64,000 bases of DNA from Bettongia penicillata ogilbyi (Eukaryota; Chordata; Mammalia; Diprotodontia; Potoroidae). This document shows, piece by piece, positions 34,440-45,434 of this stretch (positions are counted from its first letter, which is position 1; each line of letters starts with the position of its first letter). The notes below the pieces were generated by a model that was given only the letters and a program-made list of their open reading frames with translations, did no database searches and was not told where the DNA came from. The position numbers were made by a program, and so were the translations under genes. The stretch is taken from the NCBI GenBank assembly GCA_023548195.1, contig JAJHZJ010000014.1, positions 19,465,718-19,529,717 on the forward strand. Direction: 5' to 3'.

Positions 34440-34805
34440 AGAAAAAAAGGGAATGAATACAAGTGATGTTATAGCAATGGAATTGACAAGGCTTGGAAGT
34501 TGATTGTATTCACAAAGTGTATTAAAATAAATAATCAAAAATGACCAAATGTAAACTCTATGAAAGCAAACGTTGTTTCATTTTGGTCTTTGTATCTCCA
34601 AGGACTAGCAGAAACTTGATAGATGTTTAATAAATGCCTTTGGATTCAGATATCTCAATTTTATGAATGAGGAAACAGACTGAGAGATGATAATTGCCTT
34701 GTCTATAAGGTCATATAGCTCATAAGCATCAGAAGAAAAATTCAAGACTGGGTCTTTTCTAACAAGGCCTAGCATTTACTCTTTCTAAGAGTCTAGGCTG
34801 CCACA
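34440..34805. repeat. Mosaic of L3-type, L2 and MIR fragments
   Basis: 34440-34520 resembles antisense L3-type sequence ('aattgacaaggcttggaagt'). 34548-34645 is a sense L2 3' end ('agatgtttaataaatgcctt'). 34648-34805 is an antisense MIR ('gaatgaggaaacagactgag', 'ttcaagactgggtc'). All are short remnants. Confidence 0.55.
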
Positions 34806-37800
34806 TTTGTGTATTTCCATTGGTGTTTTTGACCAAACTCATACAACTATATGCAATTGAATATGTAATTGAAATATTATTTATATATAAATGTCTCATT
34901 GAAAGACATTTTTTATTCTTCTATGAGTTTGCAATAAAGATTGAAGGAGGAAGCAATAAGACCATGCTCCTTAACATAATTATGGAAAATATTCACTCAA
35001 TTGACTATCTTAAGTATCCAAAAACATAAAATAATAAATTCAAAAAGCATTAGGAAAAATTGGGATTTAATTTTTAAATTCTGATAGCAAAAAGAAAATG
35101 CTTAAGCTGTTTAGCATTAAATCACAAAGATCTAAACAAATAGATCAAATAGACATAAAAGTGACTCAGACACTGCAAGTAATGTTAGCATTGTATTTGC
35201 CAGAAGATATAGTCAGTTGTTTAACCACACCAGATATCAGTTAGTCAATAACTTAAACAAGCATTGATAAAGTTTTTTACAAAAGATGCTATCAAGTAAA
35301 ACAAACAGGGTATTCTGTATTACTTCAAAGCTTATTTATAATGTGTTTAGAAAAAAAATCAATGGAAACAGGAAAATAATGTCTTGATTTTCTAAACTTT
35401 TCAACATCTGCTTTTACTTACTTTGCAGTATTGTAAAGTTCGCTGAATTTCAACTGGATAACTTTCTATTTACTTTTTTATTTGACTATCTCCACACTAC
35501 CCTATACATACAAACACAATCTTTAACCACAGGAAAATCTATATGGCATTTATAACAAAGAAATTTTTAGCATATCTGACTTAGAACATGGAAAAATGTG
35601 TAACTAAAGGATAAGACAGTTGCATAGTGAGAAGACTACTTGTCCAATAAAAAACAAATTCAGAAAATTTTCTCTATTTTCCTCTCAAGTCACCCAGTGA
35701 TGAGTTACTTGTATATCTTTTACAATCTAAACTAGGTATCGTTCATACAATATTTCCTAAAGGAAATAGCTTCTGAAGGCCTTTGTGTATATATGTTGAA
35801 CTACTGACTTCCCTGAATCAGTATGAGTACTGAGGCAAGTATGTATTCAGTAAAGGTCTATGTTTTAAGAAGCATAATCAACATATCTCTCTCAATTTCA
35901 CCAGCTGAAATGTATGGTGTTAACATGGGACTAAAATATAAAATTTGGAATAAGTTAAATTTATTAGTTCCATAAGAATTTCTTTCTTCCTGAATCCATC
36001 AAAAGTAAAAACTTGAACATCTTTTTTTTTCTTCTTTTAAGAGAATTTCTGTATAATTAATGATTAAGCATAATAAAAAACAAGTACAGTTGTATGACAA
36101 GCCAATTCCAGGTGCTTTGAAGAGGTTGTGAATTTCTCATCCTATGACAGTTCCACTCTAACTCTGCATTCCATGTATGTTATTTTAAAGTGGCAGTTAC
36201 CTTAAAGAAATAAAATCACTTTAAAGAGATATACAAGATTGAGGCTTTTAAATCCAAGTTCACTATGAGGAAGGGAATCTTGAAGGAATGTGTCAAAGGT
36301 ATTTTATCAGATGTAAAACTATGAACAATACAGCTAAGTGGTGAATTCAATTCATTTAAGTTTTTTTGCTCATTCTCATCCAACGATAGATTAAGATATT
36401 CTAATAGTTAAAATTAGTGATTAATTTAGAGGAAGCATGTCATAAAAATGTGCCCATACTATTTTTAAAACTACTGCATTCTAAGATTCCAAAACAACCA
36501 CTCTGTATTTGCAATAAATCATTTCTTTTTTATTAACTACTATAAATTCACTTCCTTTTATTAAAAGTCCTACTCTGGTGTTTTGTTATAGTGTGGAGTT
36601 GGCCCTTGGTTCCTGAAGGCTATTTTAACAAAGCATAAACTATGATGGATCTAAATAAACTAGAAAGATTTCAAGACAGGGGCAGCAATGTTATCTGAGA
36701 AAGACAGAGAGTTCAGAGGCTCATTACCAAATTGACCACAGGGTGATGAATTTTTCAACCCCTGCAATTAACTAAAACCATCTGCTAAGGCATAAAGGAA
36801 TTATGATCTATCTTCATGAAGGGAGGAGCCACAGAAATGTAATTATACACTGCTCCTTGAATTCAAATGATAACTATATGATTATGTAGTGAGACTAAAT
36901 GAGCCTATGAGAGTCATCTGAAGAAGTATATACCCAGAGCTTCCCTCAGTGTCTAGAGACTCCAAGGACATAGAACCCCATTGCATTGGCCTTTGCAGAT
37001 GATGAACCTCCTGGCTGTTTCTATTTTCCTTTGGCTTACTGTATGGTCATGAAAAGCCTTTTAATTTGATGCTGAGACAAAGCTAATTGTGCATATGAAA
37101 AGTTTGGGTATGTAATACCTTTCTTACTTCCTTGGAAGCTTTTGAGTGGAAAAGAAAATATGCTATGAATCTTCAGGAAAGGGGAAGAGGTAGACAAAAT
37201 ACCTTAGTGCCATACTCAACCCCCAAGTGACAATGAAAGCAGAGAACCTTTGTTTCATCTATCTCTCTGTGTTATTCTTTCCTGTCATGGGTGAATGAGT
37301 ATCAGAGGAGGTAAAAAACAACTTTGTGCAACTTTTTAAACTTCAGAAGGTTAGAAGAATCACCAAAGGTTCCACCAGCAACAGGAACTAATAGTTCCTG
37401 AAGCCAATAGCTCCCAGAGCCAATAACCAAGTAAGGTGAGGAATGAGCCCTAGGGAAAGCCTGCTTGTTCTAGCCCAACAGTGAACTGACCTAGTATCCA
37501 AGCAAATAAACAATGCATCCATTTGTTATGCTGCACTCAGAAATGAACTTGGCCAAGATTCTCTGAGCAGAGAAAAGTAGATTTCTGAGGTCAAGCAGTA
37601 TCCCTCCACCTAGGCTGAGTTGGGAGAGAATGTTTTATAGCAACTCCTTTAAGTTTGAGTCCACTCTACCTAGAAACCGAGTAGTTAAACAGAGGGGCAA
37701 GTGTACCTCCCAATTTGAATGGAATTTTACTCTAGTCTTAGCTATACCTCCTCAGTGAATATTCCTTTGTAAAAGTTAATTTATGCCAACTGGTTCATTT

Positions 37801-39175
37801 ATATTGGGGAGATAATAACTGGTTATATGATCATGGGAGGAAGAGACCAAGTAAAAGCTCAATATTAGAAGTATTAGAAAACCTCTAGCCCATCAGTTAC
37901 ACCTGAATCCTGAAAGCAGTAGTGGTAACCAACCTCTGGGGACCAGACCTGCTAGTCCAAGAGGAGTTGGAAGAAATAACCCCAGAATCTACCCTACATA
38001 TATTTGGAGAAGCATAAAGAGACCTCCCCCAAATAAGCTTACAACATCTTCTTCAACATTTTTTTCTGTTTCCTTTAGAATGCTGGATTTCAGTTATTTT
38101 TGCATCACCAAGGGGCAGTTGGTAGAAGGCTGAGCATATATTGGTGTTCGTAGCATTGAAATTCTATAGGGAACTTTCTTGGAAACTTTGTTGAAATGCT
38201 TTGAACATTTGTTAGTGGCTTCTTGAGAAGCTGGCTTAAACATTGTGGGTTGTTATTTGTGGTTAATACATGAAAGGAAAAAAAGAAAAACAAGGAGAAA
38301 ATGGCCTTTAAGGAGCACACTTGTGAGGTTCCATCAGTGGGTTAGTTGCCATTCTTTGCTTCACTTCCCTAGTTGTCCTGACCTCAAAATTCTTGATGTC
38401 CAAGACTTCTAAAAGAATGTAAACCACATTATCTTCCCTGGAGGGGAAAACAGAAACCTACTTGGATGGTTTGCCAGGGAAAAGAATAGGTCCACCATGT
38501 GTTTAAAAGAGAGAGCTTCACTATAATCAGACCAAAAATCAAATATTTTGTGGGTGCACAACTTGCTCTCTCACATAAGAAAGAAGAACAAATCTAACAT
38601 AATGAGAAGAATATTGAGAGTCATTAATCTTGGTCTTTGCCACACCTGCCAGTCCAAGCTGGAAAACAGGCTAAGATTCCTATCTCCAACGAACTTGGAA
38701 AACAGCAGGATATACGAAGCTACCAAGAGGTAGAAGTGGGGAAGCAATCGTGGCAAAGTTCTTCTTTAGTTATCTATCACTCATTTGATTTTTGGGTTGC
38801 TTTGATTATGGGCTAAATTAAAAGAAATGCTAAACCTGGCTAATGCAATGCTTCAGTTTTTAAAAAATGGTTTGTGCTCCAGAATGACTTTAACCACATC
38901 AGAAGAGAACATGATTTGGAATTTTTATAACTTCACTGACATGGAAATTTACTGATGGAAATCAGTTCCAAAAAAACAAGAGAACCTCATAAGCTTTTCT
39001 CCATCCCAAAAGCCAAATTTATTCTCATTTGAAAAAAAAAGTATATATTGCCTAGCCTATTCATTTCATTATCTCAATGGGAAAAGAGAAAAGTAAAAAG
39101 GTTTCTTTCCAATGTGGTTTAATAGGTCATTCAGGCTTCTCTATGTTTATCTACGACTGGGGAATTCAAAACAAA
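34806..39175. other. Unassigned non-coding sequence
   Basis: No exon or known RNA seen over about 4.4 kb. The block 36650-38030 is less A+T rich and has an LTR-like flavour ('cctcctcagtgaatattcct' near 37748), but I could not find paired termini. This is the longest stretch without a recognised repeat, so host regulatory or intronic sequence is possible. Confidence 0.35.
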
Positions 39176-39177
39176 TT

Positions 39178-39345
39178 CAACCAATTAAGCAACAGACATT
39201 TATTAAATATCTACTATGTGGCAGGTGCTATGCTGCTCCTGTATTTTCAATTCAAGGTTTATTATCTACTCTGTAAAGGGTACTGTTTTAGGTATGTGAT
39301 ATAAAGGAAAAAATTAAACAGTTCCTACATACAAGAAGCATGTAT
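39178..39345 (-). repeat. CR1/L3-type 3' terminus (antisense)
   Basis: 'cagacatttattaaatatct' and 'actatgtggcaggtgctatg', then 'cctacatacaagaagcatgt', are a decayed reversed LINE terminus. Confidence 0.55.
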
Positions 39346-40005
39346 GTTGAGGGGAAGGGGGTAAGTGAGGTAAAGAATAAGGGATATATATAATATGGCT
39401 GAGATATTCCATACAGCAATTACTGAGAAGCTATACAATCATGTAAACTTTACGTATTCAAAAGTATACTATTCCAAACCTCTTACAAGAACAATAGTAG
39501 GATTTTCCTTCGGATTTTCAAGGGAACAAGCAAATATTCCTCCAGAGACATCCCGTTATATAGGTAACTCAGATCATTGGGATTGAACTTTACTACTTAA
39601 TCAGCTAACTTGCCTTTTATAGGGTAACTTTGGAGGAAAGGTTAGGGAGGGAGACTTACAGGGCAGGAGTGAAAGTCTGACCAAGGAAATACTAAGCTGG
39701 GAAAATACTGAAGCTGGTTAGTGAAACTGTAATACTCAGTTGGGGGAGTGATTTGTCCACCTTTGTTGCCATTTGCACTTTTCTTCCACAGACAAATCAT
39801 ATTGTTAGAAAGAAACTTTTCCGAAAGACTTCCTTACTTCAACTTCACAAGAAAATATTTGAGATTAGGCAGGTCAAAAGAACTGCTATTGAGTTATGTG
39901 CTTTATCCCCAATTCTACTCACACTGATGCCTGTCAAACCTAACTCAGGGCTACTGGGTATGAGGTACAAGTAGTTCTACAAATTATGGGAGTTAGCACA
40001 TCAAT
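39346..40005. other. Unassigned
   Basis: No gene or family recognised. Confidence 0.4.
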
Positions 40006-40009
40006 TCTA

Positions 40010-43000
40010 TTACCCCCCACCCCAGCCTAAAGTATTAGTAGCCCTAGTCAACAATCCTGTTTCTAAACAAAAGAAGATAATGATGGGTAAAGGAGTTAAT
40101 CTTCTATTGAACTTGAAAAAGTTAGGTTAACTCTTAATAAACAAAATATCTCAAAGAAATGACCCTATGCTAATGCTTCACCACAGCATGAAGATCATCT
40201 GGTGTTCTTGAAAGCTATGCTAGTGGAGTTCAGACTATAGTAGGTTCTATCAAGTTTTGAGCATGATTCATTTACAAAATGTTCCTGCCTTCTAAGAACC
40301 AACTTGACTAAGTACACATAGACTCATTTGTCACTTAGCTGGCTATGAGGTGATGAATTCTTTGGTCATGGCAACAACCCAGGAAATAAAGACCAAACTC
40401 TAAATGGTTCTCAGTCCTCCAGAGACTCTATCCATCCCTCCAAAATCTACAGTGATGATGGCAAATGGTGAAAGAGTGTAGAGTGGCAAAAAAAACAACA
40501 CAGTTTTGGGAGCATGTATGAACATTAATTTTACAGTAAGTACTTGTGAAAACTAGATCCTTGACTAACAACCAATGAGAGGACATATCTGGATGAAATG
40601 AATCATATTACTGTTTGATATTCTTGATGTAAACAAAACCAGAACGCTCAAGACAAAATTGAAGTTAAATGTCAGGATGGCTCAAATGTTCTACTTTCAG
40701 AGACAAAGTTAGCAGAATTAGTTTCATTGTGCTGGAACTCTTGGTCATCTTGTCTATAAGTAAAAAGAGCAAATGGTTATTATTGCAGTTTATGGACCAA
40801 CAATGGTTAGCACAAATCAAGAGGTAAATAAAGTCTAGGAAAATCTCAGCAAGATCCTCCACACTAAATCAATATACCCTAAAACTCATGGATTTCAATT
40901 TTAAAAAGTAGAGATGGGATAGTATCATGAGAAATACAAAGAGCTTATGAAAAATATGGTTCATGATTTAAAAATTAAACAATAAGGCTCATGCCTATGT
41001 AACATAAAATCTTCATTCAAAAAGAGAACCAAAGTTATCAGACATGGAAAGTATTGAACAATATCACAAATAATTAAATCTTCTAGTTACTACTGTGAGA
41101 ATATAGTCAGATGACTAACTTGCTAAAGATAATATTGAAATTAATGCTGAATCAGAAGAGAAAAGGAAACAACGCTTCATGACATTATAACTCCAACTTA
41201 ATCTATTAAAATGTTAATGGCATGAAAGTTGGGAAATGGATAAATATTCATTACAATTATCCAATTCAAAAAACATTTACAGACCACAGCCATTTATTAA
41301 AAAATTCAGGAATATCCTCAATCAAACATTTTAATTCTTTACCAAGGAGAGTAACATGGAAGAGAAAAGTGGCATTTTAGAACATAAATTAATTTGTAAA
41401 ACTTGATGGAAGAGGATGGTGGAAGATTTTAAGCACTGCCTCAAAATTTCTACAGAAAACTTACCACAAGATTCAGTTAAATCAATTTATCCCAAAGACA
41501 TTTAAATATGAAAATAGAAAGAAGATATCAAAATATGAAAAATATTTCAGCTTAAGAAACTATTTTCATCAATAGCAAGTCAAATCACCACATTTACATT
41601 CCTAACATCTCAATTTCTGATGAAAGGTACCATTAAAAGAAGACAAAGATGAGAATGGTAAGATCAGCTCAAGTACACATAGATGAAACTATGGTGGAGC
41701 CAACTCAATTTCAAAAGAATTAGGCAATCAATCAAGATATCAGAAAGAGAGGAAGATACCAAATGAATTTGTAAAATCCTAGGAGGCAATACTACCAAAA
41801 AAAAATCAAGAAATCATCAATAACTGCTAAGGAATGTCCATTTGTCATCTGTATAAAATAATTGTGAATATATATATACATGAGTTTGTGTATGTATTTA
41901 TTGAAGGCATCCTTAAAGATATTAGAAGGAAATAAGTTTTCATAGCTCATTTCCTACAGCAAACATCTTCAAAATTACATGGTTGAAAGGAGAAAATAAT
42001 ACAAGAGTCCATTGTGGTTTTTTTCTTTGTAAAAATCAAAATTTTAGCAATATTTAGGAAAGTAAAGCAATGGTCAAAGTCATTCAGTGAACCTCTGAGG
42101 CTGAGATGCAACTAAGTATGGATCAATTCTCTGCTGCTTGTGCTAATTTTGGCCTAACAACACCAAGAAAACAGAAGCAGCCAGCACCACACCATCCATA
42201 CGTGAAATTACTGATCACAGCAAATGGAGAAATTTTGAATGCTGTAGGCAAGTTCATTTACTGTGTTAGTATACTTTCCAGGGATGAATACATAGATGAT
42301 GAGGTTGGTGTAGGCTTTGGAAGTGCTAGCTCCGTGTTTGGGAGGCTCTAAAGGAAAGTGTAGAAGAAAAGAGGTGTTAGACTGCCTACCATACTGAAGA
42401 ACTATAGAGGCATTAGGCTGACCTCATTTTTGTATGCCTGTGAAATCTGGCAATCTATCAGTACCATGCCAGGAAACTGAATTGCTTCCATTTGAATTGT
42501 CTTAGAAAGATTCTGAATATCACCTGGCAAGATAAAGTACTGGACACTAAAGTTCTTTCTCAAGACGAAATGCCAAGCATTCAAACTCTACTGCAGAGAG
42601 CATAACTCCAAGGGCTGGCCACATTGTTCAAATATCAAAGTACATTTGCTCAAAAGACTATTTTGTGGAGAACTCACAAGACAAGCACTCACATGGAAGT
42701 CAGAAGAAATGATACAAGAACACTCTCAAGGTCTCTCTGAAGAACTCTGAAATTTATTGTGAGACATGGAACACAATGGCACAGGACCACCCAACATGAC
42801 GGCACTCTTATGAGCAAAGAATTACAGTAGACCAAAAGAAATGTGAGATATGCACATTTAGAGTCATCTCCACTCCAAATGTTCATATGGACTATTTGTT
42901 GCTGACCTGTGGTAGAACCTTCAAAGCTTATATTGGTCTAATCAACCAGTGTTGGACACACTTTACCTTGACCCCAACATAGTGATATCATGTTGATCTT

Positions 43001-43020
43001 CTTTGAGAACAAAGAACAGG
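40010..43020 (+). mobile_element. RTE/BovB-like LINE, nearly full length but decayed
   Basis: About 3 kb long, close to the usual RTE size. Left part: 'agtagccctagtcaacaatc', 'aacatgaagatcatctggtg'-type text near 40190 and an endonuclease-region remnant (conceptual 'VIIAVYGPTMVSTNQEVNK' near 40770). Right part: RT C-terminal sequence near 42106-42351, then conceptual 'LLQRA', 'RTHKTSTHMEVRRNDTRTLS' and 'CGRTFKAYIGLI', the zinc-finger-like C-terminus typical of RTE/BovB ORF2. The 3' end 'gttgatcttctttgagaaca' (about 42991) is short and not poly-A, and is shared with the tails at 21.6, 22.3, 54.3 and 55.2 kb. Stops and frameshifts occur throughout. Confidence 0.8.
42106..42351 (+). pseudogene. 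RTE ORF2 reverse-transcriptase C-terminal remnant
   Basis: An 81-codon open frame in the RTE element. 'MQLSMDQFSAACANFGLTT' corresponds to the 'xMQxxVDRFSxACxxFGLTI' segment after the YADD-type catalytic motif in RTE/BovB reverse transcriptases. 'VGKFIYCVSILSRDEYIDDE' corresponds to 'VxKFxYLGSTLSxDGSIDDE', and the end 'SVFGRL' to 'AFGRL'. The catalytic motif itself is not intact upstream. Dead fragment. Confidence 0.8.
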
Positions 43021-43084
43021 AACCAATTCTTAAGGACAAGTTGGAGGATATTGACTAGCCAATACACTGGATACAGAGTGGGAA

Positions 43085-43332
43085 TAAGCATCTACTACAT
43101 GCCGGGTCCTATGCTAAGAACATTTTACATATATTTACTTATTTGATCTTCACAAAAACCCTCTGAGATTAGGTGCTATTATTATTCCAAATATTACAGT
43201 TGAGAAAATTGAAGCAAATAGAATTGATTTACTTATGATCACATGACTAGCAAGTGCCTGTGGCTAAATTTGAACTCAGATCTTCCAGACTCCAGGCCCA
43301 GCATTCTATCCACCATGTCACATGCTGCCTAT
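43085..43332 (-). repeat. MIR/CORE-SINE (antisense), nearly full length
   Basis: 'agcatctactacatgccggg', 'tcttcacaaaaaccctctga', 'tgactagcaagtgcctgtgg', 'ttgaactcagatcttccaga' and 'ctccaggcccagcattctat' are the full reversed MIR order, ending at 'catgctgcct'. Confidence 0.88.
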
Positions 43333-43559
43333 ACAATATAGTCAAGTAGATTCAGAACAGTCTTATGGCTTGCCCCAAAGAGTAGTCTTTGGAAGCCTCA
43401 GGATTCTGCATTTGGTCCTGTGCTATTTAATACTTTTATCAATGAACTAGATAAAGGCATAGCTAATATATTTAACAAATTTGTAAATTGCATAAAGCTA
43501 GGAATAAGAGCTACCACTGTAAATGGCAGAGTCAGGAATTTAAAAAAGAAAAGATATTG

Positions 43560-43975
43560 ATAGTCTAGAATATTAGACTGAACCTAATAAGATGAAACAT
43601 AATAAAATTAATACAAAATCTTGAACTTGGTTTCAAAAAATGGACTTCACAAGAACAATATGGGAGAAGTATGGACAAACATCAGTTCATCTGAAAAAAA
43701 AAAAGTTTGTAAGCTTGATATGAATCAGCATTGTAATATGGCAGCCAAGAAAGTTAATGCAATATTAGTCTGTATTAAGATAGGTATGGCATTGAAGATT
43801 ATGTACTGTTGATAGTCCAGATCAGACCACATATGAAATCTTGTGCTCAGTTTTAGGTGTCATAAAAATATGAAGGAAGGAGATTGTGCAGTGAGACTAA
43901 AATGGAAGGAAATTGATGAGCTGGAAGGTCCATAAGAAGGCAACCAGTATCACACCTTCAAGTTTATGCCTTATG
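43560..43975 (+). mobile_element. CR1-type LINE, ORF2 C-terminal fragment
   Basis: Conceptual translation near 43735-43810 gives 'MAAKKVNAILVCIKIGMALK', corresponding to the CR1 ORF2 segment 'AAKKANxILGCIKRGIASR'. It is followed by 'gatcagaccacatatgaaat', 'cttgtgctcagttttaggtg' and 'agaaggcaaccagtat', the 'RPHLEYCVQFW...RRATR' stretch in decayed form. No functional ORF. Confidence 0.8.
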
Positions 43976-44235
43976 AGTAAAGCCACAAGGAGCACGAGGA
44001 TTTTGCCCATGATGTCAACATCCTAGGGTAGTGATTCATCCCTTCACCCCTTGGGCAATTCTATCTACTTCCAGCCCCAGCCCCTCAATAGCTCATTCCT
44101 TCATACACCCTAGATTGCTATGCTACCACTGTGTCCATCAATGCTTCCTCTGCTCTGTCTCTGAACAGTCATCTGCTCTCAGAATATGTGCCATATGGAT
44201 GCCCAAAGTTTGGGATCAGCAACAAAGATGGTTCA
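43976..44235. other. Unassigned
   Basis: Pyrimidine-rich, with a 95-codon frame (44031-44318) that shows no domain and partly overlaps a SINE. Not called as a gene. Confidence 0.4.
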
Positions 44236-44239
44236 CTTC

Positions 44240-44372
44240 CTCCCATAGTCTCTCTATCTGTAAAATACTGATCATAATAGGATCACCATTACAGAGTTGT
44301 GAGAATCAAATGAGATAGCATATGTAAATTACTGTGCAAGTCTTAAGGTAGCATATAAATGCAAGCTGTTAC
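44240..44372 (+). repeat. CORE-SINE 3' half
   Basis: 'ctctatctgtaaaatactga', 'ttacagagttgtgagaatca' and 'aggtagcatataaatgcaag' form the SINE core and tail. Confidence 0.75.
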
Positions 44373-44429
44373 TAATACTTAGCTTTCTCCTACTCATCCT
44401 CCACTGTCTTCCCTGAGAACCTTCCTCTG

Positions 44430-44585
44430 TTGTGACACAGGGCAAAGTTCACTGGATATAGCCTCAAATTGCCTGAGTTTGAATCTTGACTGCCATTTAC
44501 ATATACAGCAGCACTGGGCAAATCATGTTACCTTGCTGAGTCTCATTTCCTCAGTTATAGAAAGATAAGTTTAGACTAAATATCC
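44430..44585 (+). repeat. MIR, split by the HAL1-like insertion
   Basis: 'cctgagtttgaatcttgact', 'actgggcaaatcatgttacc', 'gtctcatttcctcagttata' and 'gactaaatatcc'. The SINE text then appears to continue at 47411 ('tcctgcataccctt'), so this SINE was the insertion target. Confidence 0.7.
44573..44585 (+). repeat. Left target-site duplication of the HAL1-like element
   Basis: 'agactaaatatcc', 13 bp, identical to 47398-47410. It lies immediately before the element's first base. The bottom strand across the left boundary reads 'GTCT/AAAC', loosely similar to the TTTT/AA preferred by L1-type endonucleases. Confidence 0.92.
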
Positions 44586-45252
44586 GAGGGAGGAGCCAAG
44601 ATGGCGGAGTAGAAAGACTCACGTATGCTAGCTCCGAACCCATAGCCCAAAAATTTCCTGTAAAAAGAACTCCTCACAAATTCTGGAGCAGTGCAAGCCA
44701 CACAGAAACACAGTGGAAGAGATTTCCATTCCAGAGCCATCCCTAGGGGTCCATCACACTCCAGACATGGAGCCCACCCCTGCGCTGCCATGGCCGCATG
44801 GCCCCAGAGGAGCAGATCTGAGCAGGCTTCAGGGACGGAACCTCCAGTGGGTGCAAAGGTCCCTCCACCCACAGGCGCTCCAGGTCAGTGAGAGAGACTT
44901 CTGGGCTGGCTGAGAGGGGAGCGGGGTGTCTCCGTGACTCGGACCCCCTCGGGAGGCAGCGGCAGAGGCAGCAGCAGAGGCTGTGATGGTCCAGGACTCC
45001 CAGAACAGGCAGGAGCTCAGGGCCATTACTGAAGATCTCTGCATAAACCCCCTGAATAGGAACTGAGCCTGGGAGGCAGCTCTGCCCCCACCTGAGCATC
45101 AGAACTTAAGCTCACAATGAATAGCAGCCCCACCCACCACTGAAAGCCCTGAGGCTGGGGAGCAGCATTTGAATCTCAGACCCCAAGCAAGAGTGGGTGA
45201 ATCTAGGTGGGGGTGGAGAGAAATCTCAGAAGTCAAGTAACTGGCTGGGAAA
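44586..45252 (+). promoter_or_regulatory. HAL1/L1 5'UTR with a YY1-like site
   Basis: The only long GC-rich stretch in the window. 44596-44607 reads 'ccaagatggcgg', which fits the YY1 core AAnATGGCGG, 11-22 bases from the element start. In human L1 a YY1 site sits at nearly the same offset and fixes the transcription start. A role here is inference. Minus-strand frames in this block (44743-45099, 44576-44872) are by-products of base composition. Confidence 0.6.
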
Positions 45253-45434
45253 ATGCCCAGAAAAAGGAAGAAAAATAAGACCATAGAAAGCTACTTTCTT
45301 GGGGAAGAGATGTTCCTTCCTCCTTTCATTTCTGATGAGGAAGTACAATGCTTGCCATCAGGGAAACACGTGGAGTTGGGGCCTCTCTATCCCAAACATC
45401 CCAGGTGGATGTCCGGTGAGCTCAGACCATGGAA
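45253..45434 (+). pseudogene. Frameshifted N-terminal part of ORF1
   Basis: Starts at ATG in 'gggaaaatgcccagaaaaag' and encodes a basic N-terminus ('MPRKRKKNKTIESYFLGEE') followed by about 40 residues. The matching start 'KNKTIEGYFLG' in the element at 18.8 kb shows this was coding in the family. The frame runs past 45434 to a stop at 45486, but the coiled-coil protein continues in another frame from ATG 45429. Comparison with the remembered family layout suggests small indels near 45390-45436. The result is that the N-terminal tail is cut off from the rest. Confidence 0.65.

Noticed and set aside
44576..44913. Several overlapping frames on both strands at the HAL1 start
   Set aside because: Frames on both strands in the same GC-rich interval indicate composition effects, not genes.
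44743..45099. 118-codon minus-strand frame with Cys- and Pro-rich sequence
   Set aside because: It lies in the GC-rich HAL1/L1 5'UTR, where stop codons are rare by composition; no domain was recognised.
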